Positions 39,546-50,289 of a stretch of DNA of 64,000 bases are shown piece by piece. The stretch spans positions 62,001-126,000 of the forward strand of contig NZ_JAMBPQ010000004.1 in assembly GCF_024206495.1 (NCBI RefSeq), in the 5' to 3' direction. Source of the DNA: Paraburkholderia sp. CNPSo 3272 (GTDB lineage Bacteria > Pseudomonadota > Gammaproteobacteria > Burkholderiales > Burkholderiaceae). The position numbers and the translations under genes are program-made. The notes under the pieces are model-generated. The model saw nothing but the letters and a program-made list of their open reading frames with translations, was not told the DNA's origin and did not search any database. Numbering within the stretch: the first letter of the stretch is position 1; each line of letters begins with the position of its first letter.

Positions 39546-40460
39546 ATGAACAAGATCATTGCGCTCGTCGTTGCCGTCGTGGTTGTCGTGCTGGTTGCGT
39601 CGTCGGCCGTCTTCATGGTCGATCCGCGCCACGTCGCCATCATTTCTTCGTCGGGCGGGGCCAATGCCGCGCTCGCCGGGCCCGGGCTGCATGTGAAGCT
39701 GCCGCCGCCGTTCCAGACCGTCACGTTCATCGACACGCGCATTCAGGCGTTCGATGCGCCCGAAGCCGACCGCTATACGACCTCGGACAAGACCGAGCTG
39801 CTCGTGAACCCGGTCGTGCGCTATCGCATTTCCGATCCGCTTAAGCTCTTCGCGGCGACCAAGGGCGATGCGCAGACGCTTTCCGATCGTCTCGCCTCGC
39901 TGTCGCGCGACGCGCTCGGCGACGCGATCTCGAAGGTCACGCTCACCGAGGCGCTCGCGCAGCAGGAAGCGATCGCCAATGGCGCGCGCGACGCTCTGAG
40001 GCAAACGGCGGCGCCGCTCGGCATCGACGTGATCGCCATCGAACTCACGCGCGTCGATTACCCGCCGGAGCTGGCGCAGACGGTCTTCAAGCGCATGAGC
40101 GCCGCGCGTGAGCAGGCCGCTGCCGAGATTCGCGAAAAGGGCGCGGCCGAAGCCCAGCAGATCAAGGACGACGCGCAGCGCAAGCAGCAGGGCGTGCTGG
40201 CTGACGCCTACGCCCAGACGCAAGCGATCAAGGGCGAGGGCGACGGCCGGGCCGCCGCGATTGCCGCCGAGGCGTTCGGGCGCGACCCGGACTTCTACCG
40301 GTTCTATCAGAGCATGCTCGCGTACCGCGAGAGCTTCCGGCCCGGCGACGTCATCGTGGTCGATTCGTCGAGCGACTTCTTCCGCTTCATGCGTGGTCCG
40401 AACGGCGGCGCGACTAGCGCAGATAATGCTTCCGCTTCCGCCACCGCGCGCAAACACTAG
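39546..40460 (+). CDS. hflC: Protease modulator HflC
   Basis: Partner of HflK in the FtsH-regulating complex. The 304-residue protein starts MNKIIALVVAVVVVVLVASS, an N-terminal membrane anchor, followed by the SPFH domain (VDPRHVAIISSSGGA; PFQTVTFIDTRIQAFD) and a coiled coil (EKGAAEAQQIKDDAQRKQQG), with conserved YRFYQSMLAYRESF near the end. I chose the ATG at 39546, 13 bp after hflK, because the family begins there. The longer frame from 39492 overlaps hflK. Confidence 0.96.
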   Translation: MNKIIALVVAVVVVVLVASSAVFMVDPRHVAIISSSGGANAALAGPGLHVKLPPPFQTVTFIDTRIQAFDAPEADRYTTSDKTELLVNPVVRYRISDPLKLFAATKGDAQTLSDRLASLSRDALGDAISKVTLTEALAQQEAIANGARDALRQTAAPLGIDVIAIELTRVDYPPELAQTVFKRMSAAREQAAAEIREKGAAEAQQIKDDAQRKQQGVLADAYAQTQAIKGEGDGRAAAIAAEAFGRDPDFYRFYQSMLAYRESFRPGDVIVVDSSSDFFRFMRGPNGGATSADNASASATARKH

Positions 40461-40477
40461 ACAAAACGAGACATACG

Positions 40478-40496
40478 CGCCGCGCACTGCGCGGCG
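40478..40496 (+). repeat. Stem-loop between hflC and the DUF2065 gene
   Basis: CGCCGCGC (40478-40485) pairs with GCGCGGCG (40489-40496) around a 3-nt loop; TATTTCTT follows. Possibly a weak terminator or attenuator 12 bp before the next ATG. Confidence 0.5.
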
Positions 40497-40507
40497 TATT
40501 TCTTCGC

Positions 40508-40699
40508 ATGGACATAGCTGGCTCCCTCTTGCTCGCGATCGCGCTAATGCTGATTATCGAGGGCATGTTCCCGTTCGTCTTTCCGACGGCGTGGCGTGAC
40601 ACATTCCGTAAAATCGCGGAACGGCCGCCGCATCACATCAGGATCGGCGGGCTCATCGTGATGGGGCTCGGCCTCGTCCTGCTGATGCTGGCGACCTGA
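40508..40699 (+). CDS. DUF2065 family small membrane protein (YjeT-like)
   Basis: A 63-residue protein with two hydrophobic segments (about 5-25 and 45-62) joined by a short charged loop (WRDTFRKIAERPPHHIR). It matches the DUF2065/YjeT family, which lies next to hflC in many proteobacteria, including E. coli. Function unknown; the constant linkage to hflKC suggests a role in membrane quality control, which is inference. Confidence 0.88.
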   Translation: MDIAGSLLLAIALMLIIEGMFPFVFPTAWRDTFRKIAERPPHHIRIGGLIVMGLGLVLLMLAT

Positions 40700-40820
40700 C
40701 GGCCTCGTGCCGCAGTCGCCCTCAGATGCGGTGTGCGATTGGCGTTTTTGACGGATTCCGAATTATCGGGCCGCGTGGTGTTCGGCCGCGCGCGGCCCTC
40801 ATTGTGGTAGGACTCAATCG

Positions 40821-41972
40821 ATGTCGACCTGGTTACTCCCCGAGAATATTGCGGACGTGCTGCCGTCCGAAGCGCGCAAGATCGAAGAGCTGCGCCGCCG
40901 CCTGCTGGACCGATTCCGCACCTATGGCTACGAAATGGTCATGCCGCCGCTGCTCGAGTATCTCGAGTCGCTGCTGGTGGGCAGCGGGCGCGACCTGAAC
41001 CTGCGCACGTTCAAGCTCGTCGATCAGCTCTCGGGGCGCACGCTTGGCCTGCGCGCCGACATGACGCCGCAGGTTGCGCGCATCGACGCGCACCTCCTGA
41101 ACCGTCAGGGCGTGACGCGCCTGTGCTACGCGGGCAACGTGCTGCACACGCTGCCGCGCGGTCTGCACGCCACGCGCGAACAGATCCAGACCGGTGCGGA
41201 AATCTACGGTCATGCGGGCCTCGAAGCGGACCTCGAAATCCAGCAGCTGATGCTCGATGCGCTGCGCCTCGCGGGCCTCGCGAAGGTGCGCCTCGACCTG
41301 TCGCACGCAGGTGTGCTCGCGGCGATCTTCGAAGCAGATCCGGCTGCGGCCGCTCTTGGCGATGCTTTGTACGAAGCGCTCGCTGGCAAGGACGTGCCGC
41401 GTCTCGCGGAACTCACGCAAAACCTTGGAGCCGCCACGCGCGATGCCTTGCGCGCGCTGCCGTCGCTCTACGGCGACGCGAGCGTGATCGACGAGGCGCG
41501 TACGCGTCTGCCGGCGCTACCGGGCATTGCTCGCGCGCTCGACGACCTCGCGTTCCTCGTGCGCGAGATCGAGGGTGCGGAACTCATGATCGACCTCGCG
41601 GATCTCGGCGGCTACGCGTATCACAGCGGCGTGATGTTCTCCGCCTACGTGGACGGCGTGCCGAACGCCGTGGCCCGCGGCGGCCGTTACGACAAGGTGG
41701 GTCAGGCTTACGGGCGTGCCCGCGCGGCAACCGGCTTCTCGCTCGATTTGCGCGAAGTGGCGCGTATTTCGCCGGTCGAAGCACGCAGCAGCGCGATCCT
41801 CGCGCCGTGGCGCCATGACGAAGCGCTGCGCACCGCGGTCGCCGCGCTGCGCGATGCGGGCGAGGTCGTGATTCAGGCGCTGCCAGGCCACGAACACGAC
41901 ATGGACGAGTTCGCGTGCGACCGCGTGCTGGTCGAGCGCGACGGCGTCTGGGTCGTCGAAAAGCGCGCCTGA
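40821..41972 (+). CDS. hisZ: ATP phosphoribosyltransferase regulatory subunit HisZ
   Basis: HisZ is a HisRS paralogue that does not charge tRNA but forms an octamer with short-form HisG, the first enzyme of histidine synthesis. The 383-residue protein keeps the class II fold ([47 protein letters not shown]) but lacks the HisRS-specific LVRGLDYY motif and the anticodon-binding domain, which separates it from the hisS gene at 31349. The ATG at 40821 starts [15 protein letters not shown]. Its location between hflC/DUF2065 and purA is common in betaproteobacteria. Its presence implies that HisG elsewhere is of the short type. Confidence 0.95.
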   Translation: MSTWLLPENIADVLPSEARKIEELRRRLLDRFRTYGYEMVMPPLLEYLESLLVGSGRDLNLRTFKLVDQLSGRTLGLRADMTPQVARIDAHLLNRQGVTRLCYAGNVLHTLPRGLHATREQIQTGAEIYGHAGLEADLEIQQLMLDALRLAGLAKVRLDLSHAGVLAAIFEADPAAAALGDALYEALAGKDVPRLAELTQNLGAATRDALRALPSLYGDASVIDEARTRLPALPGIARALDDLAFLVREIEGAELMIDLADLGGYAYHSGVMFSAYVDGVPNAVARGGRYDKVGQAYGRARAATGFSLDLREVARISPVEARSSAILAPWRHDEALRTAVAALRDAGEVVIQALPGHEHDMDEFACDRVLVERDGVWVVEKRA

Positions 41973-42142
41973 TACCGCACTCGGGCGGCCATTCGCGCCG
42001 CCCGGCAAGCCTGCGCGCGAGGGCGCCAAAGCACGCTTCACATCGCGCATGCCGTTGAGTGCAAAAGGAAATTCCCCGAATTTCGGGAAAAAAAGGCGGC
42101 CTTGCCGCTGAACCCAGGTAGAATACGTTTTTAACCAGCTAA

Positions 42143-43498
<1,356 letters not shown>

Positions 43499-43521
43499 GT
43501 AGCAAGAAGGCAGAAGCAAAA

Positions 43522-44091
43522 ATGATTCAAATGATGGACCCGCGCAACGACGAAAAGAATCTGTGGGTCGGCTGGGACGAGTATCACCGGCTGATCGAAC
43601 TGCTCGCGCTCAAGGTGCACGAGTCGCGCTGGAAGTTCGACCAGATCCTGTGCCTCGCACGCGGCGGTCTGCGCGTGGGCGACCAGCTCTCGCGCATCTA
43701 TGACCTGCCGCTGGCGATCCTCGCAACCAGCTCGTATCGCGAAGCCGCCGGCACGGAGCAGGGCGAGCTCGACATCGCGCAGTACATCACGATGACGCGC
43801 GGTCACCTGGAAGGCAACGTGCTGCTCGTCGACGATCTCGTCGACTCGGGCGTCACGCTCGCACGCGTGCAGGAGCATCTCAAGGAGCGTTACCCGGCCG
43901 TGACCGGCGTGCGCTCGGCGGTGCTCTGGTACAAGGGCTGCTCGAAGGTGACGCCGGACTATTTCGTCCAGCATCTGCCGACCAATCCGTGGATCCACCA
44001 GCCGTTCGAGGAATGGGATACGGTGCGCCCGCACAATCTCAGTGCGTGGATCAAACGTGGTCTGCAGCGAGCGCAAGACGCGCAGAAGTAA
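43522..44091 (+). CDS. Phosphoribosyltransferase family protein
   Basis: A 189-residue type I phosphoribosyltransferase. The PRPP-binding motif is VLLVDDLVDSGVTL, and LCLARGGLRVGDQL is the PPi-loop region. The overall form resembles bacterial hypoxanthine/xanthine-guanine phosphoribosyltransferases, and the position behind purA points to purine salvage, but the base specificity is inference. The ATG at 43522 (MIQMMDPRNDEKNLWVGW) lies 23 bp after purA, so the two are likely co-transcribed. A strong terminator follows. Confidence 0.92.
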   Translation: MIQMMDPRNDEKNLWVGWDEYHRLIELLALKVHESRWKFDQILCLARGGLRVGDQLSRIYDLPLAILATSSYREAAGTEQGELDIAQYITMTRGHLEGNVLLVDDLVDSGVTLARVQEHLKERYPAVTGVRSAVLWYKGCSKVTPDYFVQHLPTNPWIHQPFEEWDTVRPHNLSAWIKRGLQRAQDAQK

Positions 44092-44146
44092 CGAAGGGGC
44101 AGTGCCGCCGCCGGTGTTCCCACATCCCGCCGTGGCCAGATCCAGC

Positions 44147-44175
44147 AACGGAGCCTTCATGGCTCCGTTTTTTTT
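44147..44175 (+). terminator. Rho-independent terminator after the phosphoribosyltransferase gene
   Basis: AACGGAGCC (44147-44155) pairs with GGCTCCGTT (44161-44169) around a 5-nt loop and leads into eight T residues (to 44175). It closes the long plus-strand cluster. Confidence 0.92.
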
Positions 44176-44353
44176 GTGAGTCGCCCACCGATTCGCCGGC
44201 GGCGGCGCAGGCAGGCAGACGACATCTGGGGCCAGTGCTAAACTGCGCGGGGACAGCGGGATGTCGCAGTGCCGCGACGACCGCTCGGTTTCCGCCGCAG
44301 CCCGGTTTAGAATAGCGCTCGTTTTTTCCGCCTCGCAACGGATTACCGCGTAT

Positions 44354-46240
44354 ATGACAACTAGCACACACGTGGCCAAGCAGCCGCTACCTTCTCTCGC
44401 CGTAGCGGCCATCGGCGTGGTGTTCGGCGACATCGGCACGAGCCCGCTGTATTCGCTGAAAGAGGCGTTCAGTCCGGCGCACGGCATTCCGCTCAACGAG
44501 ACGTCCATCCTCGGCGTCATCTCGCTGCTGTTCTGGGCGATCGTGATCGTCGTGAGCGTCAAATATGTCCTTTTTGTGATGCGTGCCGACAACAACGGCG
44601 AGGGCGGCGTGCTCGCGCTCATGGCGCTCGCCATGCGCTCGTTCAATCGCAAGAGCAAGGCTGCCGCGCTGCTCACGGCGCTCGGCATCTTCGGCGCGTG
44701 CATGTTTTACGGCGACGCGGTCATCACGCCAGCCATCTCGGTGATATCGGCGGTGGAGGGCCTCGAGATCGCCGCGCCGAAGCTCGCGCACCTCGTGCTG
44801 CCACTCACCATGGTGATCCTGGTCGCACTGTTCTGGATCCAGCGTCACGGTACGGCGCTCGTCGGGCGCCTGTTCGGGCCGATCATGGTGCTGTGGTTCA
44901 TCACCATCGGCGTGCTTGGCGTTTCGCGCATCGTGCAGGCGCCGGGTGTCATCGCTGCGCTCAATCCGTACTATGCGGTCGCCTTCATGGGCGCGCATAT
45001 GCTGCAGGCCTACGTGGTGCTCGGCTCGGTCGTGCTGGTGCTGACCGGCGCGGAAGCGCTCTACGCCGACATGGGTCACTTCGGCGCGCAGCCGATCCGC
45101 TACGCCTGGTACGTGCTCGTGATGCCCTCGCTCGTGCTCAACTACTTCGGGCAGGGCGCGCTGCTGATGCAGGACCATCGCGCGATCGAAAATCCGTTCT
45201 TCCTGCTCGCGCCAGAGTGGGCGTTGCTGCCGCTCGTCGTGCTTTCCACGGTGGCGACCGTGATCGCTTCGCAGGCCGTCATCTCGGGTGCGTACTCGCT
45301 CACGAGCCAGGCTATCCTACTTGGCTACGTCCCGCGCATGAAGGTGCTGCACACGTCGGACCTCGCCATCGGCCAGATCTACGTGCCGGTCGTGAACTGG
45401 ATGCTGCTTTTCATCATTCTGTGCATCGTGGTCGCCTTCAAGAGTTCGGACAATCTGGCCGCCGCATACGGTATCGCCGTGACCGCGACGATGGTGATCA
45501 CCACGGTGCTCGTCGCCGTCGTGATGACGAAGGTGTGGAAGTGGAACAAGGCGCTCGTCACCTGCATCATCACTGTGCTGCTGGCCGTCGATCTGGGCTT
45601 CTTCGGCGCGAACCTGCTGAAGGTCGAGGAGGGTGGCTGGCTGCCGCTCGGCATCGGTGCGCTGCTGTTCTTCCTGCTGATGACCTGGTTCAAGGGCCGC
45701 ATGATCGTGAAGGAGCGCACGGCCGCCGACGGCATTCCGCTCATGCCCTTCCTGCAGGGGCTGCTCGCGCACCCGCCGCACCGCGTTTCGGGCACGGCGA
45801 TCTATCTCACGGGGAGCGAATCGCTCGTGCCGGTTAGCCTGCTGCACAACCTCAAGCACAACAAGGTCCTGCACGAACGCACGATCTTCCTCACGTTCGT
45901 GATTCGCGACATTCCGTATGTGGTGGATGCGGAGCGCGTGACGGTGAAGGATGTCGGCGGCGGGCTCTATCTCGTGCAGGCCGATTACGGCTTCAACGAA
46001 ACGCCCGATGTGCAGGCGGTGCTCGACGACATTTCGCGTACCCACAACATGACGTTCGAGATGATGGACACGTCGTTCTTCCTCGCGCGCGAGACGGTTG
46101 TGCCGACGCAGCTTCCGGGTATGTCGATTTTCCGCGAACGCGTGTTCGCGTGGATGCATCAGAACGCCGCGAAGCCCACCGACTTCTTTAGCATTCCCGC
46201 AAACCGCGTGGTCGAACTCGGGACGAAGATCGAGATCTGA
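44354..46240 (+). CDS. kup: Low-affinity potassium transporter Kup
   Basis: Proton-coupled K+ uptake system of the inner membrane. The 628-residue protein opens with the family signature [19 protein letters not shown] (about 20-38), has about twelve membrane segments up to about residue 455, and a C-terminal cytoplasmic domain (about 460-628). [12 protein letters not shown] and [13 protein letters not shown] are further Kup landmarks. I use the ATG at 44354 ([14 protein letters not shown]). TAGAAT at 44308-44313 is a candidate -10. The gene stands alone between two terminators. Confidence 0.97.
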   Translation: MTTSTHVAKQPLPSLAVAAIGVVFGDIGTSPLYSLKEAFSPAHGIPLNETSILGVISLLFWAIVIVVSVKYVLFVMRADNNGEGGVLALMALAMRSFNRKSKAAALLTALGIFGACMFYGDAVITPAISVISAVEGLEIAAPKLAHLVLPLTMVILVALFWIQRHGTALVGRLFGPIMVLWFITIGVLGVSRIVQAPGVIAALNPYYAVAFMGAHMLQAYVVLGSVVLVLTGAEALYADMGHFGAQPIRYAWYVLVMPSLVLNYFGQGALLMQDHRAIENPFFLLAPEWALLPLVVLSTVATVIASQAVISGAYSLTSQAILLGYVPRMKVLHTSDLAIGQIYVPVVNWMLLFIILCIVVAFKSSDNLAAAYGIAVTATMVITTVLVAVVMTKVWKWNKALVTCIITVLLAVDLGFFGANLLKVEEGGWLPLGIGALLFFLLMTWFKGRMIVKERTAADGIPLMPFLQGLLAHPPHRVSGTAIYLTGSESLVPVSLLHNLKHNKVLHERTIFLTFVIRDIPYVVDAERVTVKDVGGGLYLVQADYGFNETPDVQAVLDDISRTHNMTFEMMDTSFFLARETVVPTQLPGMSIFRERVFAWMHQNAAKPTDFFSIPANRVVELGTKIEI

Positions 46241-46262
46241 TTGCGTCGTTTCGACCAGTAAG

Positions 46263-46290
46263 AAAGGCACCTCCAGGGTGCCTTTTTTGT
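46263..46290 (+). terminator. Rho-independent terminator after kup
   Basis: GGCACC (46266-46271) pairs with GGTGCC (46277-46282), flanked by AAA and TTT that extend the stem, then a T tract to about 46288. Convergent with tex. Confidence 0.88.
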
Positions 46291-46338
46291 TGCACGCGCA
46301 ACGTGAGCCGTTGCGGCCCGCGTCGCGTCATGCGGGCA

Positions 46339-48696
46339 TCAGCGTTGCTTGAGCTTCGCGAACGCCGCCGCCATCGCGCCCCCCGGTTCCGCATCGCGCG
46401 AACGCTGGCCGCCGCGGTTGTCGCGATTGCCACCGCCGCGGTTGTCGCGATTGTCGCGGTTGCCCGACTGACCCGCGCCGCCGCTGCGCGTCGCGCCGGC
46501 GCTCGCGGGGTCGTCGTCCAGACGCATCGTGAGCGCAATGCGCTGACGCTTCATGTCGACGTCTAGCACCTTCACCTTCACGACCTGGCCGGCCTTGACG
46601 ACTTCGTGCGGGTCCTTGATGAACTTCGTCGACATGGCCGAGACGTGCACGAGTCCGTCCTGATGCACGCCCACGTCGATGAATGCGCCGAACGCGGCCA
46701 CGTTCGTCACGACGCCTTCGAGCAGCATGCCCGGCACGAGGTCGGACACTTTCTCGACGCCATCGCGGAACGTCGCCGTCTTGAACTCGGGGCGCGGATC
46801 GCGGCCCGGCTTTTCCAGTTCGCTCAGGATGTCGCGCACCGTCGGCAGACCGAAACGTTCATCCACGAACTCGGTGGGCGCCAGGCCCGAGAGCGCTTCG
46901 CGGCTACCGAGCACCTCGCCGATCGTACGCTTGATCTTCGCGAGCATGCGCTCGACGACGGGGTACGCTTCCGGGTGCACCGACGAGCGATCGAGCGGGT
47001 TGTCGCCGCCGTTGATGCGCAGGAAGCCGGCGGCCTGCTCGAAGGTCTTGTCCCCCAGACGCGGCACCTTCTTCAGATGCTCGCGCGAGGGGAACGGGCC
47101 GTTCGCATCGCGGAAATCGACGATGTTGCGCGCGAGCGTCGAGTTCAGACCCGACACGCGCGCGAGCAGGGCGACGGAGGCCGTGTTCGCATCGACGCCC
47201 ACCGCGTTCACGCAGTCCTCGACCACGGCGTCGAGCGAACGCGCGAGTTCGCGCTGGTTCACGTCGTGCTGGTACTGGCCCACGCCGATCGCTTTCGGCT
47301 CGATCTTCACGAGTTCGGCGAGCGGGTCCTGCAGACGGCGCGCGATGGAAACGGCGCCGCGCAGCGACACGTCGAGCTCGGGAAATTCCTTCGCAGCCAG
47401 TTCGGACGCCGAATAAACGGACGCGCCGGCTTCGGAAACCACGATCTTCTGCAGCTTCAGTTCGGGATGCTTCGAGATCAGCTCGCTCGCGAGCTTGTCG
47501 GTTTCCCGCGAGGCCGTGCCGTTGCCGATGCTGATGAGTTCCGCTTGCGTCTGCGCGGCGATGCGCGCGAGCTTCGCGAGCGAGCCGTCCCAGTCGCGGC
47601 GCGGCTCGTGTGGGTAGATCGTGTCGGTGGCGAGCAGCTTGCCCGTGCGGTCGACCACGGCGACCTTCACGCCCGTGCGCAGGCCCGGGTCGAGGCCGAT
47701 TACGGCCTTGGGGCCGGCCGGCGCGGCAAGCAGCAGATCCTTGAGATTGCGCGCGAACACGCGGATCGCTTCGTTCTCCGCCTGCTCGCGCAGGTTGGTG
47801 AGCAGCTCGTTTTCGATGTGAGGCTGCACCTTCACGCGCCAGCACCAGCGGCAGACATCGGAGAGCCATTTGTCGGCCGGGCGATTCTGGTTCGCAATGC
47901 CGAAGTGGCGCGCGATCATCGCTTCGCCCGGATGCGGCACCTGCGTGTCCAGCTCGCCGCCAAGGCCGAGCTTGACCATCAGCACGCCGGCGTTGCGGCC
48001 GCGGAACAGCGCGAGCGCGCGGTGCGACGGCACGGTCTTGATGGTCTCGGAATAGTCGTAGTAGTCGCGGAACTTCTCGCCTTCCTCGTTTTCCTTGCCC
48101 TCGACCACGCTCGACATCACCACGCCCTGGTTGTGCAGCCAGTCACGTAGCTTCCCCAGCAGCTCGGCCGTTTCGCCGAACTGTTCGGAGAGGATGTCGC
48201 GTGCGCCGTCGAGCGCCGCCTTGACGTCGGCGACACCCTTCTCGGCGTCCACGTACTGCGCGGCTTGCGTTTGCGGGTCGAGCAGGGGGTTCGCAAGCAG
48301 CGCGTCGGCGAGCGGCTGCAGCCCGGCTTCGCGCGCGATCTGCGCGCGCGTGCGGCGCTTGGGCTTGTAGGGCAGATAGAGGTCTTCGAGAACCTGCTTG
48401 CTGTCGGCCGCTTCGATGGCGCTGCGCAATTCGTCGGTGAGTTTGCCTTGTTCCTCGATGCTCGCGAGGATCGCCGCGCGGCGGTCCTCGAGTTCGCGCA
48501 GATAGAGCAGGCGCTCTTCGAGCGTACGCAGTTGCGTATCGTCGAGATTGCCCGTGACTTCCTTGCGGTAACGGGCGATGAACGGAACGGTCGAGCCTTC
48601 GTCGAGAAGCTGCACGGCGGCTGCGACCTGGCGCGGCTGCACGCTCAGTTCAGTGGCGATACGCTGGACGATCTTGAGTGCTACGGTTTCCGTCAT
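46339..48696 (-). CDS. tex: Tex-family S1 RNA-binding protein
   Basis: Tex is a conserved nucleic-acid-binding protein implicated in transcription and stress tolerance. The 785-residue protein from the ATG at 48696 ([17 protein letters not shown]) has the Tex N-terminal helical region, a YqgF/RNaseH-like domain ([18 protein letters not shown]), helix-hairpin-helix segments ([17 protein letters not shown]) and an S1 domain (about 650-722; [16 protein letters not shown]). The last 60 residues form a Gly/Asn/Arg/Asp-rich tail with repeated NRDNRGG, resembling RGG tails of RNA-binding proteins. It is divergent from the Gln-rich gene across 194 bp. Confidence 0.96.
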   Translation of the reverse strand: MTETVALKIVQRIATELSVQPRQVAAAVQLLDEGSTVPFIARYRKEVTGNLDDTQLRTLEERLLYLRELEDRRAAILASIEEQGKLTDELRSAIEAADSKQVLEDLYLPYKPKRRTRAQIAREAGLQPLADALLANPLLDPQTQAAQYVDAEKGVADVKAALDGARDILSEQFGETAELLGKLRDWLHNQGVVMSSVVEGKENEEGEKFRDYYDYSETIKTVPSHRALALFRGRNAGVLMVKLGLGGELDTQVPHPGEAMIARHFGIANQNRPADKWLSDVCRWCWRVKVQPHIENELLTNLREQAENEAIRVFARNLKDLLLAAPAGPKAVIGLDPGLRTGVKVAVVDRTGKLLATDTIYPHEPRRDWDGSLAKLARIAAQTQAELISIGNGTASRETDKLASELISKHPELKLQKIVVSEAGASVYSASELAAKEFPELDVSLRGAVSIARRLQDPLAELVKIEPKAIGVGQYQHDVNQRELARSLDAVVEDCVNAVGVDANTASVALLARVSGLNSTLARNIVDFRDANGPFPSREHLKKVPRLGDKTFEQAAGFLRINGGDNPLDRSSVHPEAYPVVERMLAKIKRTIGEVLGSREALSGLAPTEFVDERFGLPTVRDILSELEKPGRDPRPEFKTATFRDGVEKVSDLVPGMLLEGVVTNVAAFGAFIDVGVHQDGLVHVSAMSTKFIKDPHEVVKAGQVVKVKVLDVDMKRQRIALTMRLDDDPASAGATRSGGAGQSGNRDNRDNRGGGNRDNRGGQRSRDAEPGGAMAAAFAKLKQR

Positions 48697-48877
48697 AGGG
48701 TCTGGATATTCCTGCGAGGATCGGATTGCGGGTCCGGGTTTGCGGTCCGGCGGCCGGTGCGGGCTCGAGCGCCCGGGGCGCCCAGTGTCCTGAAAAGGCA
48801 CCTTGCCGGGCGCGTCCGCCGGCCGGTGGAGCGGGGCATTTTGCCATAAATGGCCGAGCGCTCAACCCGGGGGGTGT

Positions 48878-48883
48878 TAGAAT
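48878..48883 (+). promoter_or_regulatory. Candidate -10 box abutting the start of the Gln-rich gene
   Basis: TAGAAT lies 7 bp before the ATG at 48891, which would put the transcription start at or next to the first codon. No Shine-Dalgarno sequence is present between them. Confidence 0.35.
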
Positions 48884-48890
48884 TTCCCCC

Positions 48891-49901
48891 ATGTTCCGCT
48901 GCCCACAGAAGACGTTGACGACCTCCCGCTTCTCGCCTGATTTGCCCCTTGCCCGGTTTCGCACGCCTCATGGCGTCACTCGGCGGTTCCCCGCTCTTGG
49001 GGCAATTTGTGCCGTCGCGTTGAGCCTTGGTGCGAGCGTTCCGGCCCTCGCGCAGGCCGTCGGGGTGTCAGGGCCGCTGCAGCAGCGAGGCGCGGCAACC
49101 GCGCCGTTGCAGCCGGCGGTTTCGGGCAACGCGCCGCTCGCGGCGTCTGATGCGGCTGGGGGTGCTGGCACGCTACAGTCGCAGCAGAGTGATTTCGACG
49201 CGCGGCAGCAGGTGCTGGACCGTCGTACCGCGGAGAACGACTACCAGTTTGCAGTCGCGCAGCACAACTGCTACAGCACGTTCTTCGTGAATCATTGCGT
49301 CGGCAAGGCGCGCGACAAGATGCGTGTCGTGCAGGCCGATATCCGTCGCGAGCAACTGGCGCTCGACGACGAAAAACGTGCCGCGCATGCACAGCAGCGC
49401 GACCAGCAGGCCGCATTGCAACGCGCGCAGGACGCAGCCAATGCGCCGCAGCGCGCTGCCAACGAAGCGGCCAGCGCGCAGGCGTTCGAACAGAAGCAGC
49501 AGCAACACGCGCTCGATCAGGCGCAGCGCGAGGCCGAGGCGCCGCAGCGTGCGGCGAACGAGCAGGCGTATCAGGAAAAGCAGAGGCAGCATGCGCTGGC
49601 TCAGGCACAGCGCCAGGGCGAGCAATCGCAGCGCAACGCGAACCAGGCGGCGTACGACCAGAAGCAGGCGAACTACCAGAACCAGCTCGACGAAGCGCGC
49701 CGCCAGGGCGAGCAAAAGGCTCAGGAACGCGCCGACAAGGCCCAGCGCTACCAGCAGAAGCAGGAAGACGCGGCGAAGCACAAGGCCGATGTCACAGAGC
49801 GTCAGAAACAGGCGGCCGAGAAGGCGCAGCAAAAGCAGCAACAAGAAGAACAGCAGAAGCAACAGGAAAAGCAGCAGCAGGAAGAACAGCAGGACCAGTA
49901 G
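48891..49901 (+). CDS. Exported Gln-rich coiled-coil protein of unknown function
   Basis: A 336-residue protein I cannot assign. It has a long basic n-region and a hydrophobic stretch (about 36-52) ending in VPALAQ, a good signal-peptidase site, so it should be periplasmic or envelope-associated. Residues about 95-145 form a more regular helical part with two cysteines (HNCYSTFFVNHC) and dibasic pairs. From about 165 it is a Gln/Ala/Arg/Glu-rich coiled coil built from at least three related 28-30-residue units (APQRAANE...QKQ...QAQRQGE), ending in a run of Gln and Glu. The candidate promoter abuts the ATG. A DUF465 gene follows after 78 bp. Confidence 0.8.
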   Translation: MFRCPQKTLTTSRFSPDLPLARFRTPHGVTRRFPALGAICAVALSLGASVPALAQAVGVSGPLQQRGAATAPLQPAVSGNAPLAASDAAGGAGTLQSQQSDFDARQQVLDRRTAENDYQFAVAQHNCYSTFFVNHCVGKARDKMRVVQADIRREQLALDDEKRAAHAQQRDQQAALQRAQDAANAPQRAANEAASAQAFEQKQQQHALDQAQREAEAPQRAANEQAYQEKQRQHALAQAQRQGEQSQRNANQAAYDQKQANYQNQLDEARRQGEQKAQERADKAQRYQQKQEDAAKHKADVTERQKQAAEKAQQKQQQEEQQKQQEKQQQEEQQDQ

Positions 49902-49979
49902 CACGATTTTTCAGCCGGACTGCAACCTCAGGCGCGTCGTCCTTCGCAAGCGCGCGCCGCATATGTCGAGGAGGCGAGC

Positions 49980-50213
49980 ATGCGCGAGCATCGTGAAGTC
50001 AAGACCGAGGTCCTTCGTGACCGCATTCTGCAACTGGAATCGGAACATGGCGATCTGGACCGCCTGATAGACAGGATGTCCGACACCCCGGACTATGACG
50101 ATCTCGAACTGCAGAGGCTGAAGAAGCGCAAGCTCAAGGTCAAGGACAACATCCTCCTGCTGCAACTGCAGCTGGACCCCGATTCAACGAAGACTTCGGA
50201 CGGGCACGCCTGA
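49980..50213 (+). CDS. DUF465 (YdcH-like) small protein
   Basis: A 77-residue helical, charged protein matching the DUF465 family: LESEHGDLDRLIDRMSDTP followed by LELQRLKKRKLKVKDNILLL is the characteristic pattern of short basic-acidic coiled coils. Function unknown. AGGAGG (49969-49974) lies 5 nt before the ATG, an excellent ribosome site. It sits between the Gln-rich protein and the DinG-type helicase, all on plus. Confidence 0.9.
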   Translation: MREHREVKTEVLRDRILQLESEHGDLDRLIDRMSDTPDYDDLELQRLKKRKLKVKDNILLLQLQLDPDSTKTSDGHA

Positions 50214-50289
50214 TTCCGGGTCCTGGCAGGCGCCGGGGCGCGGCAGTCGGCGCGTTGCGCCGTTCCGGACCGAGCAGGAACCGCTTGCC

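Noticed and set aside
36629..39742. 1037-codon open frame on minus across hfq-hflX-hflK
   Set aside because: It is antisense to three secure genes, has biased His/Arg/Val-rich composition and no family-like sequence. Such shadow frames are common at this GC content.
40821..41972. A second histidyl-tRNA synthetase
   Set aside because: It lacks the HisRS-specific motif and the anticodon domain; it is HisZ.
42071..42092. Stem with A run upstream of purA as terminator
   Set aside because: The A run follows the stem on plus, so on minus the T run would precede the stem; the polarity is wrong in both directions.
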